Positions 44,539 through 54,674 of a DNA stretch of 64,000 nt are shown in pieces. Source of the DNA: SAR324 cluster bacterium (GTDB taxonomy: Bacteria; SAR324; NAC60-12). A program made the translations under genes and the position numbers. The stretch lies in contig JADGAV010000008.1 in assembly GCA_015231825.1 (NCBI GenBank), forward strand, positions 1 to 64,000, given 5' to 3'. Every line of letters starts with the position of its first letter. Position 1 is the first letter of the stretch. The notes beneath the pieces are model-generated. The model ran no database searches. It had not been told where the DNA came from and saw only the letters and a program-made list of their open reading frames with translations.

Positions 44539-46851
44539 ATGACTGTCCAACAGAAAATTTCTCTCTGCCACTGGGGAGCCTTTCGCGCGACCATTGAAGA
44601 TGGTTTGCTGACAAAGGCTGTCCCATTTCAAAATGACGGCGCACCGTCAGACATGATAGGAGCCTGGCCCGAGCTGGTTTATTCGCCGCTTCGCATTGAT
44701 ACTCCAATGGTCCGCAGCGGTTTTCTCAACAGGCGCGGCAGTGAGGACCGGTCCCGAAGGGGACAGGACCCTTTTGTTTCTGTTTCGTGGGACAAGGCTT
44801 TGGCGCTGGTCGCCGAAGAGTTGGAGCGGGTCCGGGCGGAACATGGCCCGAGAAGTGTTTTCGGCGGTTCTTACGGCTGGTCCAGTGCCGGCCGTTTTCA
44901 TCATGCACGCAGTCAGGTCCGTCGATTTCTATCGGCGGGAGGCGGATTTGTGGATCAAATTGGCAACTACAGCTGGGGAGCCGCACAAGCTATCCTGCCC
45001 CACATTGTAGGAGATTTTGCTTCGGTCAGCGATTTGGCGACGGTTTGGCCAACGATCATCGAAAATTCCAAACTACTCGTAGCATTTGGCGGACTGAACC
45101 CAAAGAACTGGTCGGTAACGTCCGGCGGTGCCGGCGAACATCGAATGAAAGACTGGATTCGCAGAGCTCATGAGCGCAAGGTTCGTTTCATTTCTATAAG
45201 TCCCTTTAAGGGAGATATTCCGAACGGCCTGGAGGCAGACTGGATCGCAGTGAAACCGGGGTCTGATACCGCTTTGATGCTCTCCCTTGCTCACACAATC
45301 ATTGCGGAGGGTCAGCACGACGCGGAGTTTCTTGAGCAGTACACCAGCGGATTTGAAAAGTTCCGCGCCTATCTCTTCGGGAAAAAAGACGGCTTCATCA
45401 AAGATGCCGAATGGGCGTCCGGCATTTGCGGAATTGCGGCAGATGAAATCATTGCCCTGGCTCGACTGATGGCGAAAGGCCGAACAATGCTCACGGCATC
45501 GTGGTCTTTGCAGCGGGGAGATCACGGTGAACAGCCATACTGGGCACTAATCGCCCTTGCCTCTCTGCTCGGTGAAGTGGGTTTGCCTGGAGGCGGCTAC
45601 AGCTTCGGTTATGGCTCAATGAATGGCATCGGTGCTGTGAGGCGTTTGGGAATCACACCCATAATGGAAGGTCTCCCCAACCCCGCCCGCACGGCGATCC
45701 CGGTTGCGCGTGTGAGCGATATGCTTTTAAATCCCGGCGAAACAATCTCTTTCAACGGCGGGTCAATCACGTACCCGGAAATTCACATGATCTACTGGGC
45801 CGGCGGAAATCCATTTCATCACCACCAGGATCTAAATCGATTTTCTGCGGCATGGTCACGACCCGAAACGATCATCGTGCACGACTGCTGGTGGACGCCA
45901 ACTGCAAGGCGGGCAGACATCGTCCTGCCGACAACTACCAGTGCAGAGCGAACAGATATTGGCGGCTCCAATCGGGACCCTTACATTTTTGCCATGCCGA
46001 AACTGATTGACCCGGTTGGTAATGCGCGTGATGACTTTTCCATATTTTCAGAACTCGCAGAACGTCTCAAATTCGCCGAGACCTTTACCGGCGGCCGCAG
46101 AGAATCAGAGTGGCTTGAATTTTTATTTAAAGGGATGCGTGCTGCGGCAGCTGAGCAAGGGATTCCTGCACCGGACCAGGACAATTTTTGGAGCACCGGG
46201 TATTGGGAACTCCCGCCGCCTGATGAAGATGAAGTCCTGTTGTCTGATTTTCGTCGGGACCCAAAAGGTAACAGACTCGCGACACCATCTGGTCGAATTG
46301 AACTGTATTCCAGTCAAATTGCACAATTTTCTTATGATGACTGCCCGCCGCACCCTGCCTGGCTATCTTCTCCTGAAGGTCCGGCAGCATCTCAGGGACA
46401 GGCCTTTCCTCTGCAATTGGTCACCAATCAGCCTGCCCACCGGCTGCACAGTCAATTGGGTCAAACTTCTGCAGGAAGACAAGATGAAATTGCCGGTCGT
46501 GAACCCGTGATGATCCACCCCCGGGACGCCGCCGCGCGAGGAATCGACAACGGTGACGTCGTTCGGGTTTTTAACGAACGCGGGGCCTGTCTGGCAGGTG
46601 CAAAAGTGAGCGAGGATTTGCGGATAGGGGCCGTCCTGATGGCAACAGGTTCGTGGTACGATCCGGTGACGGCAGGGAAGGATATCGGCCTTGACAAACG
46701 CGGTAATCCCAATGTGCTCACACGCGACAAAGGAACATCCCGGCTCGGTCAGGCGGTCAGCGCCCTGACTGTCCTCGTTGAAGTGGAAAAATTCAAAGGA
46801 GAACTTCCAGAGATTACCGTCTTTAACCCTCCACTTATCCAAGGACCGTAG
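44539..46851 (+). CDS. Molybdopterin oxidoreductase of the DMSO/TMAO/biotin sulfoxide reductase group
   Basis: A 770-residue enzyme of the DMSO-reductase family, closest in layout to BisC/TorA/DorA. It opens with SLCHWGAFRATIEDG, lacks the N-terminal [4Fe-4S] cysteines, and has YGWSSAGRFHHARSQV with the Ser expected to coordinate Mo, plus HSQLGQTSAGRQDEIAGR in the C-terminal bis-MGD domain. No Tat signal is present, so it should stay in the cytosol. It may reduce an S- or N-oxide or transfer a hydroxyl group, as in pyrogallol transhydroxylase, also an iron-sulfur-free relative. The cluster context with a tautomerase and a reductive dehalogenase favours aromatic metabolism. That is inference. 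Confidence 0.9.
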   Translation: MTVQQKISLCHWGAFRATIEDGLLTKAVPFQNDGAPSDMIGAWPELVYSPLRIDTPMVRSGFLNRRGSEDRSRRGQDPFVSVSWDKALALVAEELERVRAEHGPRSVFGGSYGWSSAGRFHHARSQVRRFLSAGGGFVDQIGNYSWGAAQAILPHIVGDFASVSDLATVWPTIIENSKLLVAFGGLNPKNWSVTSGGAGEHRMKDWIRRAHERKVRFISISPFKGDIPNGLEADWIAVKPGSDTALMLSLAHTIIAEGQHDAEFLEQYTSGFEKFRAYLFGKKDGFIKDAEWASGICGIAADEIIALARLMAKGRTMLTASWSLQRGDHGEQPYWALIALASLLGEVGLPGGGYSFGYGSMNGIGAVRRLGITPIMEGLPNPARTAIPVARVSDMLLNPGETISFNGGSITYPEIHMIYWAGGNPFHHHQDLNRFSAAWSRPETIIVHDCWWTPTARRADIVLPTTTSAERTDIGGSNRDPYIFAMPKLIDPVGNARDDFSIFSELAERLKFAETFTGGRRESEWLEFLFKGMRAAAAEQGIPAPDQDNFWSTGYWELPPPDEDEVLLSDFRRDPKGNRLATPSGRIELYSSQIAQFSYDDCPPHPAWLSSPEGPAASQGQAFPLQLVTNQPAHRLHSQLGQTSAGRQDEIAGREPVMIHPRDAAARGIDNGDVVRVFNERGACLAGAKVSEDLRIGAVLMATGSWYDPVTAGKDIGLDKRGNPNVLTRDKGTSRLGQAVSALTVLVEVEKFKGELPEITVFNPPLIQGP

Positions 46852-47133
46852 CGGCTCCCTTTCTGAATACTACTGCTTCCGGTCAAAAAGCAACAATTGA
46901 AGAAATCAGCCTTTTTGCAGGTCATCCTGTTCAAAATGCTGCCCATCCCTCAGGACCGAGATCGATTGCCTTGCATAACTGCGTTTCACATCTTTCAAAA
47001 TTGAATCCTGTTGCAATCCGATTGGACCTCAATTTTTTGGCATTGCTGTGCCGGGAAAACTTCGCTATGCTGCTTTTAAACACTTCGTTCCGCAGCAGCC
47101 GGATGCGGGAAACTTTCAACTGAACAAAAAATC

Positions 47134-50100
47134 ATGCAGTTATTTTCCAAAAAGAAGCGACCCGTACACTTGGGACCATATCCTCTTGAACGTTTGCCCC
47201 GACGTTCAGATATGCCGGACCTGAATGATATTCCAATGATGGAGCCCATCCATTTTCAGAATGATAAAAATCCTGATTGTCTCTCAAACTCAATGGCATC
47301 ATTCATAACAATGCTGGATGCCATTCGGGATGGCGCCATCGCCTCCAAGCCCTCCGAGATCCCTTCTGATCCCGGGGAACGTTCCCGTCATTTGAAAGCC
47401 GCCGGTTATTTTTTTGACGCGTCCCAGGTAGGAATCTGCCGTTTGCCGAAAGAAGCCCTGCTGGAGAATCCGATCCGCAACCCTCGCCTGGATCAGTTGG
47501 TAAAAGACATGGAAACTGCCCAACCGAAAACCCTTGCCAGCGGGATCGACGTCGTCGTTGCCGATGTGAAGGAAGCGGCTCGTGCCAAATCATCTTCGAT
47601 GGATCATCATCACTATGCTGTTGTATTTCTGATTGAACACCCTCGTGATCCCGACCCTAACGAACCCGGCAGCGAATGGATTGTCGGCACCGAAGAGCAT
47701 CGTTCCGCTGTAAGGGCTGCTGAAGCCGCTGTGATTCTCAGCAATTACCTGCGGATCATGGGCTTTGAGGCACGCGGTCATACGGTGAGCAGCAGCGATG
47801 TCAATCTCAATGTACTGGCTGTCGCAGCAGGACTGGTTGAAAAATCCATTCGCAAAGGAGCTGAGAAATCCCCCAACCCGTATGTCGGCACCCGCTATGC
47901 TCTGGCTGCGATCACGACTCCTCTGGAACTGGCACCGGATGCACCACTGGCGGCTCAAAATATCCTCAGCCGCTGGCATTCCCATGGACCCTCCTGGTAC
48001 CTCGGAAAATATTCCCAAAAAAACGCCTTCAATTATGTCCCTTATCAAAACCGATCTTTTTATAAGGGGGCAATTCCCTTCGAAAACATTCAAACCCGGC
48101 AGAATCCAACGACTTTCATCGATGAAGAACGGGTAGCCCGGGTTCCTAAACGCACCGATATGTTTGCACGGGCCCTTTTCGGAGACATGGGAAAAAACAT
48201 GCAGGAAGCCGCAAAAAACGGTCATTATATTGCAAAAAATCCAATGGGGTATTGCTCCAGACGGGTGATTGCTGCACTGATTTTGCTCCAGGATGGAAAA
48301 ATTGCTCCAAAAATTTCACCGAATGCCAAGAATCCCAACCGGAATGCTGCCAATGTGAAGGCCTCACTCTATTACTTCGGTGCCGATGCCGTAGGATTGT
48401 CCCCCTGTCCGGATTGGACCTACTATTCCCATGATGCCGCCGGCAATCCGCTCAAGCCTTATCATAAGAATGCGATTTCTATTTTGATCGACCAGGGGCA
48501 GGAAACAATGGATGGCTGCAGCGGAGATGATTGGATTTCCGGTGCACAGAGCATGCGTGCTTATCTGCGCACTTCTCTGATTGGAGGAATTGTTGCTGAA
48601 CAGATTCGCCGCTTGGGCTATTCTGCACGTGTCCATTCGGTCCTGGATGGCGAAGTTTTACAACCGCCGCTTTTGCTGCTTTCCGGTTTGGGCGAAGTCA
48701 GCCGCATTGGAGAAGTGATCCTCAATCCCTATTTGGGACCGCGATTGAAGTCCGGCGTCGTGACCACCGATATGCCGTTCGCCTATGACAAACCGATTGA
48801 TTTTGGACTGCAGAATTTTTGCAGGAATTGCAGCAAATGCGCACGGGAATGCCCTGCCGGGGCGATCACAGCAGGATCGAAAGTGATGTTCAACGGATAT
48901 GAAATCTACAAATCGGACTCCGAGCGGTGTACCCGTTATCGGCTGACCAATCTCGCGGGAAGCATGTGCGGCCGCTGCATGAAAACTTGCCCCTGGAACC
49001 TTGAAGGTTTGTTCAGAGAAGCTCCTTTCCGCTGGCTGGCAATGAAGCTCCCTCAAGCAGCCCGCTGGCTGGCGAAGCTGGACGATAAAGTCAACAATGG
49101 CGATGTGAATCCCGTCAAGAAGTGGTGGTGGGACATCGTCCTTGAACCCGATGGAAAATATGTCAGGGCAGGGCAAAGCAACGCCCGTCATCTCAACCTG
49201 GATCTCGATCTTAAACATGAAGACCAAACACTGGCCGTTTATCCTGCCCCGCTTGTTCCCCCGCCCTACCCTTTTCCCTTTGTGATGGACCGTGAAAAGG
49301 GAATTGCAGCGTACCGGGCATTACTGACGCCGGAGCAGCACAAAGAACGTCTGGCCCTTGGAAAAGTTGATCAATTGGTTCCGCAGCTCGAATTACCCAA
49401 AGGACCGGCTCCGGTGATTCCAGTGAAGGTATCAAAAGTAGTCCGGGAAACAGCGGAATTGTGCCAATATGAATTTGTTTCCCTGGACGGAAATCCGTTG
49501 CCGAAATTTGAAGCAGGTGCCCACATTGATGTCCTGGTTGCTCCAGAGTATTTTCGTCAATACAGCCTGGCTGGAGATCCGGCGGATCAATCGAAATACG
49601 TGATCGCAGTTTTGAGGGAGGACCAGGGACGCGGAGGTTCCAAATTGATGCACCGCATCTTTCAGGAAGGAAGAAAAGTCTTCATTTCTCGTCCGATCAA
49701 TCATTTTCCTCTCTTTGAAGATGCCTTTCGCAGCTTTTTCTTTGCCGGAGGAATCGGGGTCACCCCAATGATGGCAATGGCGCACCGTCTTCATTCCCTC
49801 GGCAAAGAATTCCATTTTTACTACTCGGCCAAAAGCCGGAAAAAAGCCGGTTTTCTTGCAGACCTGGATCGGGTTCCCTGGAAGAAACAGGTACAGTTGT
49901 TTTTCTCAGACGAAAACAAGCGCGCTGACCTGAATGCACTTTTACAGAATTTTAAACCGGGTGATCATCTCTATACCTGCGGTCCGAACCGATATATGGA
50001 TGCGGTTTTGGAGACGGCAGAAAAAAACGGCTGGCCTGAAGAATCCTGTTCACGTGAGTATTTTTCTGTTCCAGAAGCTGGAGATTACGTCAACTATGAT

Positions 50101-50361
50101 TTTTCGATCCGACTTGCAAAAAGCGGAAAAACATTTAAAGTCCCTGCCGACAAGTCTGCGACGGAGGTGCTCGCAGAAAATGGCATTCATGTGGACATCA
50201 AATGCTCAGAAGGGATTTGCGGAGTCTGCGCGCTAGATTACCTGGAAGGAGAAGTGGAGCACCGTGACTTCGTTTTGGCAAAATCAGAACGTGATCACAA
50301 AATCATCATTTGCTGTTCGCGAGCCAAAAAACAAAGTGGGGAAATAATTGTTGACCTTTAG
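47134..50361 (+). CDS. Self-sufficient catabolic reductive dehalogenase (BhbA/NpRdhA type) fused to an FMN/[2Fe-2S] reductase
   Basis: A 1075-residue cytosolic fusion with no Tat signal. The opening RPVHLGPYPLERL and the first ~550 residues resemble catabolic RdhA proteins with a duplicated nitroreductase-like, cobalamin-binding fold. Two [4Fe-4S] motifs follow: C563, C566, C569, C573 (CRNCSKCAREC) and C599, C612, C615, C619 (SMCGRCMKTC). From about 770 on comes a phthalate-dioxygenase-reductase-type module: flavin motif RQYSL, NAD motif GGIGVTP, and C-terminal plant-type ferredoxin (KCSEGICGVC). Known relatives (BhbA of Comamonas, NpRdhA of Nitratireductor) remove halogen from hydroxylated aromatic acids using NAD(P)H; here the reductase domain would feed electrons directly. 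No cobalamin riboswitch is visible upstream. Confidence 0.9.
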   Translation: MQLFSKKKRPVHLGPYPLERLPRRSDMPDLNDIPMMEPIHFQNDKNPDCLSNSMASFITMLDAIRDGAIASKPSEIPSDPGERSRHLKAAGYFFDASQVGICRLPKEALLENPIRNPRLDQLVKDMETAQPKTLASGIDVVVADVKEAARAKSSSMDHHHYAVVFLIEHPRDPDPNEPGSEWIVGTEEHRSAVRAAEAAVILSNYLRIMGFEARGHTVSSSDVNLNVLAVAAGLVEKSIRKGAEKSPNPYVGTRYALAAITTPLELAPDAPLAAQNILSRWHSHGPSWYLGKYSQKNAFNYVPYQNRSFYKGAIPFENIQTRQNPTTFIDEERVARVPKRTDMFARALFGDMGKNMQEAAKNGHYIAKNPMGYCSRRVIAALILLQDGKIAPKISPNAKNPNRNAANVKASLYYFGADAVGLSPCPDWTYYSHDAAGNPLKPYHKNAISILIDQGQETMDGCSGDDWISGAQSMRAYLRTSLIGGIVAEQIRRLGYSARVHSVLDGEVLQPPLLLLSGLGEVSRIGEVILNPYLGPRLKSGVVTTDMPFAYDKPIDFGLQNFCRNCSKCARECPAGAITAGSKVMFNGYEIYKSDSERCTRYRLTNLAGSMCGRCMKTCPWNLEGLFREAPFRWLAMKLPQAARWLAKLDDKVNNGDVNPVKKWWWDIVLEPDGKYVRAGQSNARHLNLDLDLKHEDQTLAVYPAPLVPPPYPFPFVMDREKGIAAYRALLTPEQHKERLALGKVDQLVPQLELPKGPAPVIPVKVSKVVRETAELCQYEFVSLDGNPLPKFEAGAHIDVLVAPEYFRQYSLAGDPADQSKYVIAVLREDQGRGGSKLMHRIFQEGRKVFISRPINHFPLFEDAFRSFFFAGGIGVTPMMAMAHRLHSLGKEFHFYYSAKSRKKAGFLADLDRVPWKKQVQLFFSDENKRADLNALLQNFKPGDHLYTCGPNRYMDAVLETAEKNGWPEESCSREYFSVPEAGDYVNYDFSIRLAKSGKTFKVPADKSATEVLAENGIHVDIKCSEGICGVCALDYLEGEVEHRDFVLAKSERDHKIIICCSRAKKQSGEIIVDL

Positions 50362-50630
50362 ACGCAACAACGCAGTCCAAAATCTGTCAAATGAGAGGCA
50401 TGGCTGATTTGATCATCGCCGTGCCCTTCGGTCCCCCGTTCCCATTTGCCAACTGATGTTTTCAAAATTTTTGGAATAACAGAAAGAGCTTGAGGAAAAC
50501 CGGATGTTCAATCCACTGACTGAAAATACATGGCAGAGCAGCGCTGTCCTGAGTTGTATTCAGATTTTGGATCTGGTATAAAAGAACTATCAGTCAGGCT
50601 TGCAGAAACTAACCTTCAACGGAGATGAAA

Positions 50631-51032
50631 ATGAAGATTCCCGAAAAATTTCACAGACTTTTCGAAACAAGAACCTATGGTTATTTGGCGACTGTGACGC
50701 CGAAGGGGTTGATTCAGAACCACCCGATGCTGATTTTTCGGGAAGGCGACAAGGTCAAGATCAGCACTGAAAAATCACGGCAAAAATACCGAAATTTAAA
50801 AGCAGATCCGCGGGCAACCCTCCTGGTCATGGATCCAGAAAATCCTTACAGTTACATCGAAATTCGAGGAAAAGTTGAATCGATGGAAGATGACATCAAC
50901 AATGCCTTCATCGATTCCCTGTGTCCCCGGTATTTTGGAACAGACCGATACGAAAAAGATCCCCCCGGAGCAAAGAGAGTGACTGTCACCATCAAACCTG
51001 AAAAAATATTTACCTTTCCTCCCGGTGCTTAG
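50631..51032 (+). CDS. Pyridoxamine 5'-phosphate oxidase-like flavin/F420-binding protein
   Basis: A 133-residue split-barrel protein of the PNPOx-like family: FHRLFETRTYGYLATV, NHPMLIFREGDKVKIST, DPRATLLVMDPENPYSYIEI. Members often bind FMN or F420 and act as small-molecule reductases or heme utilisation proteins. I start at ATG 50631, six bases behind GGAG; the ATG at 50625 is too close to it. It is 270 bases downstream of the reductive dehalogenase and could take part in the same pathway. No specific substrate can be given. Confidence 0.85.
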   Translation: MKIPEKFHRLFETRTYGYLATVTPKGLIQNHPMLIFREGDKVKISTEKSRQKYRNLKADPRATLLVMDPENPYSYIEIRGKVESMEDDINNAFIDSLCPRYFGTDRYEKDPPGAKRVTVTIKPEKIFTFPPGA

Positions 51033-51117
51033 TTTTTTGCACTTCCCCGGCAGTTCTCCCGCTGGATTTTTCCTATGATTGTTGGACTCGACGTATCGTC
51101 ACTTCATTCGGGATACG

Positions 51118-53463
51118 TCAGTCAACATCGCCGTGAATCGCACGCCAAACCCGTTCTGACGTTAAAGGCATGTCCAAATGCGTGACTCCATAGTCTTTGA
51201 GGGCGTTAACAACCGCATTGACAATTGCAGGAGGTGCACCGCAGGCCCCGCTTTCCCCCACGCCTTTGACTCCCAGATCGTTGGCAGGGTCGAGGACTTC
51301 ATTGAAAAAGATGTCAAAGGAAGGCACTTGACTCGCTTTGGGCAGACAGTAATCCATCAAAGAGCCGGTCAGCAATTGACCGCTGTCGGCATCATAGTGT
51401 GTATCCTCCAGGAGGGCCTGCCCTAATCCTTGAGCGATGCCTCCTTGAATTTGTCCTTCAACAATCATTGGATTGAGAATTTTTCCGCAGTCATCGGCAG
51501 TGGTGTACCCAACAACGGAAACCAGCCCTGTTTCCGGATCAATTTCTACCTCGCAGACATGGCATCCATTGGGCAGATTGTAGCCTTCTCCCCGGTGATA
51601 ACGATAAATTGTGTCCAGTCCAGGCTCTTCTCCATCCGGGATGTGTTCCGGTTCCAATGCTGCTCTGGCAATTTCATTCAATGAGATCTTATTCCCGGAT
51701 TCAGAAGTAGCCATCGACGGTCCTGCAAATTGGCCTTCTGCAAAAGAAACGGACTGAGTATCCGTTTGCAGCAAATGGGCGGCGACCCGTTTTCCTTTGT
51801 CAATAACAGCCTGACAAGCGCGGTGTACTGTGACTCCTCCCATTTGTGAGGATCGCGAACCTCCCGTCAAACCCCCGAATTTTACCGCGGCAGTGTCTCC
51901 CTGAATGTATCGGATCCTTTCAATGGGAATGCCAAGCCGATCGGAAAGAATTTGAGAAAAAACGGTTTCATGCCCCTGACCATAAGAGTAGCATCCGATT
52001 ATCAGAGTCACAGTGCCATCGACTTCAAAACGTATCTGAGCTTCCTCTTCATATTCGGCGCCAGAGGTTTCAACATAATAGCCGATACCGATCCCCCGGA
52101 GTTTTCCCCGAATGGACGACTCGCGGCGTCGATCTTCGAAATGCTCCCAATCAGAGTGTTTCAATGCCATTTGCTGAGTGGCGGCAAATTCCCCGCTTTT
52201 GATAGCAATCCTGTCAAAGTTTATATAGGGCAAATTTTCTGATCTGATAAAATTTCGGCGACGAATTTCATCTGATGCAATGCCCAGTTTCAAGGCAGCT
52301 TTTTCCAGCAACCGTTCCATCAGATGGGCCGCTTCCGGACGCCCGGCACCGCGATAGGCTTCAACCAGTCCCGTATTGGTAAACACGCAGTCCACTGTGA
52401 GATGAACCGCAGGCACATGATAGATTGTGCCCATCACTCTTCCCCCACCCAGAGTTGGGATGTATGGGGCCAGAGCGGCTAAATAAGCGCCCATGTTCGC
52501 TGTGTTGTGAACTTTGAGCGCCGTAATTATTCCCTCAGCAGAAAGAGCCAATGCTCCTGTGAAAATCTGATCCCGGGCGTGATGATCCGTCAGAAACATT
52601 TCAGAACGAGATCCTGTCCATTTTACAGGACTTCCGAGCTTTTTTGCAGCCCAAAGGGACAAACACGACTCAGCATACAATTGAGTTCGGGAACCAAATC
52701 CACCTCCCGTATCTTTGGAGACAACCCGAAAATGCTGCTCGGGCTGTTTAAAGATATGCTCTGACAAAATTGATTTGAGAAAGGTGACTCCCTGGCTGGG
52801 TGTGTACAAGGTGTACAAATCCGTTTCAGGATCATAGTCCGCCAAACAGCAACGCGGTTCCAACACATTGGGGATCAAACGGTTGTTGGCCACTTGAAGT
52901 TCCACAACGACGGGCGCTTTTTCAAATGCAGCTCCCACCGCCGCTGCATCTCCTGCCTGAAATTGAACACACAAATTGTCTTTGTGCTCCTGCCAGACCT
53001 TCGGAGTTTCAGGATCAAGTGCCTCAGCCGGGTTGACATTAAAAGGCAACTCACGAAAGTCTACCTCGATCAAGTCCGCGGCTTCCAATGCCTGTGCCGG
53101 CGTTTCAGCAACAACCATTGCAAGCGGATCTCCGACAAATTTAACAGACTCAACAGCAAGCAGAGGATGGGGAGGGGTAAAAATAGGCTCTTCGGTGGCA
53201 CTGGGCACCGGCCAGAGAACAGGTAATGTACCGAGACCATCTTCTCTTACCTGCTCATTTGTGTAAACTGCGATGACACCGGAGCTGGCTTCGGCTTCTT
53301 TGGTATCAATCGTATGAATCTCCGCGTGCGCAAAAGGAGACCGTAAGAAACAGGCATACAGTTGTCCGGGTAAATTCAAATTACTCGTGTATTGACCGCT
53401 TCCCTTAATCAGAAGAGGATCTTCTCTCCGTCTAACAGATTGGCCGATTTTAGTTTTTTCCAT
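51118..53463 (-). CDS. Xanthine dehydrogenase-family molybdopterin subunit (CoxL form II-like), orphan
   Basis: A 781-residue molybdenum hydroxylase large subunit. Motifs include RREDPLLIKGSGQYTSN at the start, GGGFGSR, AYRGAGRPEA (the form II CoxL-like active-site loop, not the CO-dehydrogenase AYRCSFR), YGQGHET, and GVGESGACG with the catalytic Glu. Normal partners, the [2Fe-2S] small and FAD medium subunits, are not encoded beside it. Instead it lies 98 bases downstream of a DmdA-like gene. It may hydroxylate a carbonyl or aldehyde-type compound, but the electron partner must be encoded elsewhere. Substrate unknown. Confidence 0.9.
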   Translation of the reverse strand: MEKTKIGQSVRRREDPLLIKGSGQYTSNLNLPGQLYACFLRSPFAHAEIHTIDTKEAEASSGVIAVYTNEQVREDGLGTLPVLWPVPSATEEPIFTPPHPLLAVESVKFVGDPLAMVVAETPAQALEAADLIEVDFRELPFNVNPAEALDPETPKVWQEHKDNLCVQFQAGDAAAVGAAFEKAPVVVELQVANNRLIPNVLEPRCCLADYDPETDLYTLYTPSQGVTFLKSILSEHIFKQPEQHFRVVSKDTGGGFGSRTQLYAESCLSLWAAKKLGSPVKWTGSRSEMFLTDHHARDQIFTGALALSAEGIITALKVHNTANMGAYLAALAPYIPTLGGGRVMGTIYHVPAVHLTVDCVFTNTGLVEAYRGAGRPEAAHLMERLLEKAALKLGIASDEIRRRNFIRSENLPYINFDRIAIKSGEFAATQQMALKHSDWEHFEDRRRESSIRGKLRGIGIGYYVETSGAEYEEEAQIRFEVDGTVTLIIGCYSYGQGHETVFSQILSDRLGIPIERIRYIQGDTAAVKFGGLTGGSRSSQMGGVTVHRACQAVIDKGKRVAAHLLQTDTQSVSFAEGQFAGPSMATSESGNKISLNEIARAALEPEHIPDGEEPGLDTIYRYHRGEGYNLPNGCHVCEVEIDPETGLVSVVGYTTADDCGKILNPMIVEGQIQGGIAQGLGQALLEDTHYDADSGQLLTGSLMDYCLPKASQVPSFDIFFNEVLDPANDLGVKGVGESGACGAPPAIVNAVVNALKDYGVTHLDMPLTSERVWRAIHGDVD

Positions 53464-53561
53464 CCGAGTTTTTTACCTGGACCTGCTCCTGAACGCGATA
53501 ATACATTTGAGACAATTATTGATATTATTCGGACGACTGAACGCCTCCAGAGAAGCTCCGA

Positions 53562-54674
53562 CTATGAAAATGGAATCGAAGTGACTTTTGCATTCATTTT
53601 TCCGACCGGAGTATCCACTTCCAGCTTGCTCCCCAAAAATGCGTACTCGGCCGAAAGCACCGACAAAGCAATGTTTTTCTTCAAGCGCGGAGAATGAATG
53701 GCACTGGTGACCATACCGCAGGGGAGGTTTTGACGGTATACGGGCCAGTGATTTTCACATGCGGGAAATTCTTCCCCTTGAATTTCCAAACCGACGAGAT
53801 AGCGTTTTGCACCTTCTGCTTTTATTCGAAGCAATGCTTCTCTTCCAATAAAATCTGCTTTTTTATCCAAATGGCAATACTTTGACAAGTGCAATTCAAA
53901 CGGGTTGTTTTCAATCGTCATGTCACTGCCATAAGAAAGCAATCCGCCCTCAATGCGCTCAATCGGATTTGGAGAAGCCGGTGCGAGGTCATAAGGTTTG
54001 CCTACTTCCATAATCTTTTCCCATAACTGGTCTCCATACATTCCATCCCGAAGATACAATTCAAAGCCGCCTTGTTTGCTCCATCCTGAGCGAGCCACAA
54101 TTAAAGGGATCCCATCCAGTTCCGTTTCCCGGAATCGAAAAAAGCCCAGCTGCTTAATCCAGTCCCCAAAAAGGGCTTCCATCAACGGAAGATTGTTAGG
54201 CCCCTGAATGGCCAGTGGGGAAACATCCGGTTCCTTAATGGTCACATCCAAGCCCAGTCCCTGCGCAATTCCCTTGGCATAAAGCAGTGCATCAGAATCT
54301 GCCAGCGAAAACCAAAAGTGCTGTTCTCCCAAACGTAACAAAACCGGATCATTGATGATTCCCCCGTCTTCTGCCGTAATCAGGGCATATTGGCATTGAC
54401 CGATTTTACACTTGGAAACATCGCGGGGTGTCATATACTCCGCCAATTGCAGAGCATCCGGTCCGGTAATTTCAATTTGACGCTCGCAAGCCACATCCCA
54501 AAGGGTGACATTGCTCACCAGTTTCCAATAATCAGCTTCATAGCTTTCATAGCAGAAAGGCATCATCATGTGATTGTAGACTGTAAATTCACTGGCTCCC
54601 CAGCGGATCGTTGCATCAAAAAAAGGCGATTTGCGAATACGTTGCGATATTCTCAGTGTGAATTCATAAGACAT
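53562..54674 (-). CDS. dmdA: DMSP demethylase-like protein (DmdA family, GcvT fold)
   Basis: A 370-residue folate-dependent aminomethyltransferase-fold protein. Its opening RISQRIRKSPFFDATI, then VYNHMMMPFCYES, YWKLVSNVTLWDVACERQ and the later LIVARSGWSKQGGFE closely recall the marine DmdA proteins, which move a methyl group from dimethylsulfoniopropionate to tetrahydrofolate. Related GcvT paralogs of unknown substrate exist, so the assignment is probable rather than certain. The start is ATG 54674, not the GTG at 54683, because GGGGTG lies at a fitting distance. The gene precedes an orphan molybdenum hydroxylase subunit; dmdB, dmdC and dmdD are not in the window. Confidence 0.75.
   Translation of the reverse strand: MSYEFTLRISQRIRKSPFFDATIRWGASEFTVYNHMMMPFCYESYEADYWKLVSNVTLWDVACERQIEITGPDALQLAEYMTPRDVSKCKIGQCQYALITAEDGGIINDPVLLRLGEQHFWFSLADSDALLYAKGIAQGLGLDVTIKEPDVSPLAIQGPNNLPLMEALFGDWIKQLGFFRFRETELDGIPLIVARSGWSKQGGFELYLRDGMYGDQLWEKIMEVGKPYDLAPASPNPIERIEGGLLSYGSDMTIENNPFELHLSKYCHLDKKADFIGREALLRIKAEGAKRYLVGLEIQGEEFPACENHWPVYRQNLPCGMVTSAIHSPRLKKNIALSVLSAEYAFLGSKLEVDTPVGKMNAKVTSIPFS

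Noticed and set aside
46852-47133. Cobalamin riboswitch before the B12-dependent dehalogenase
   Set aside because: I looked for the conserved B12-box sequence and surrounding helices and did not see them.
47590-48225. Minus-strand 211-codon frame inside the dehalogenase gene
   Set aside because: Antisense to a convincing 1075-residue protein; no motif.
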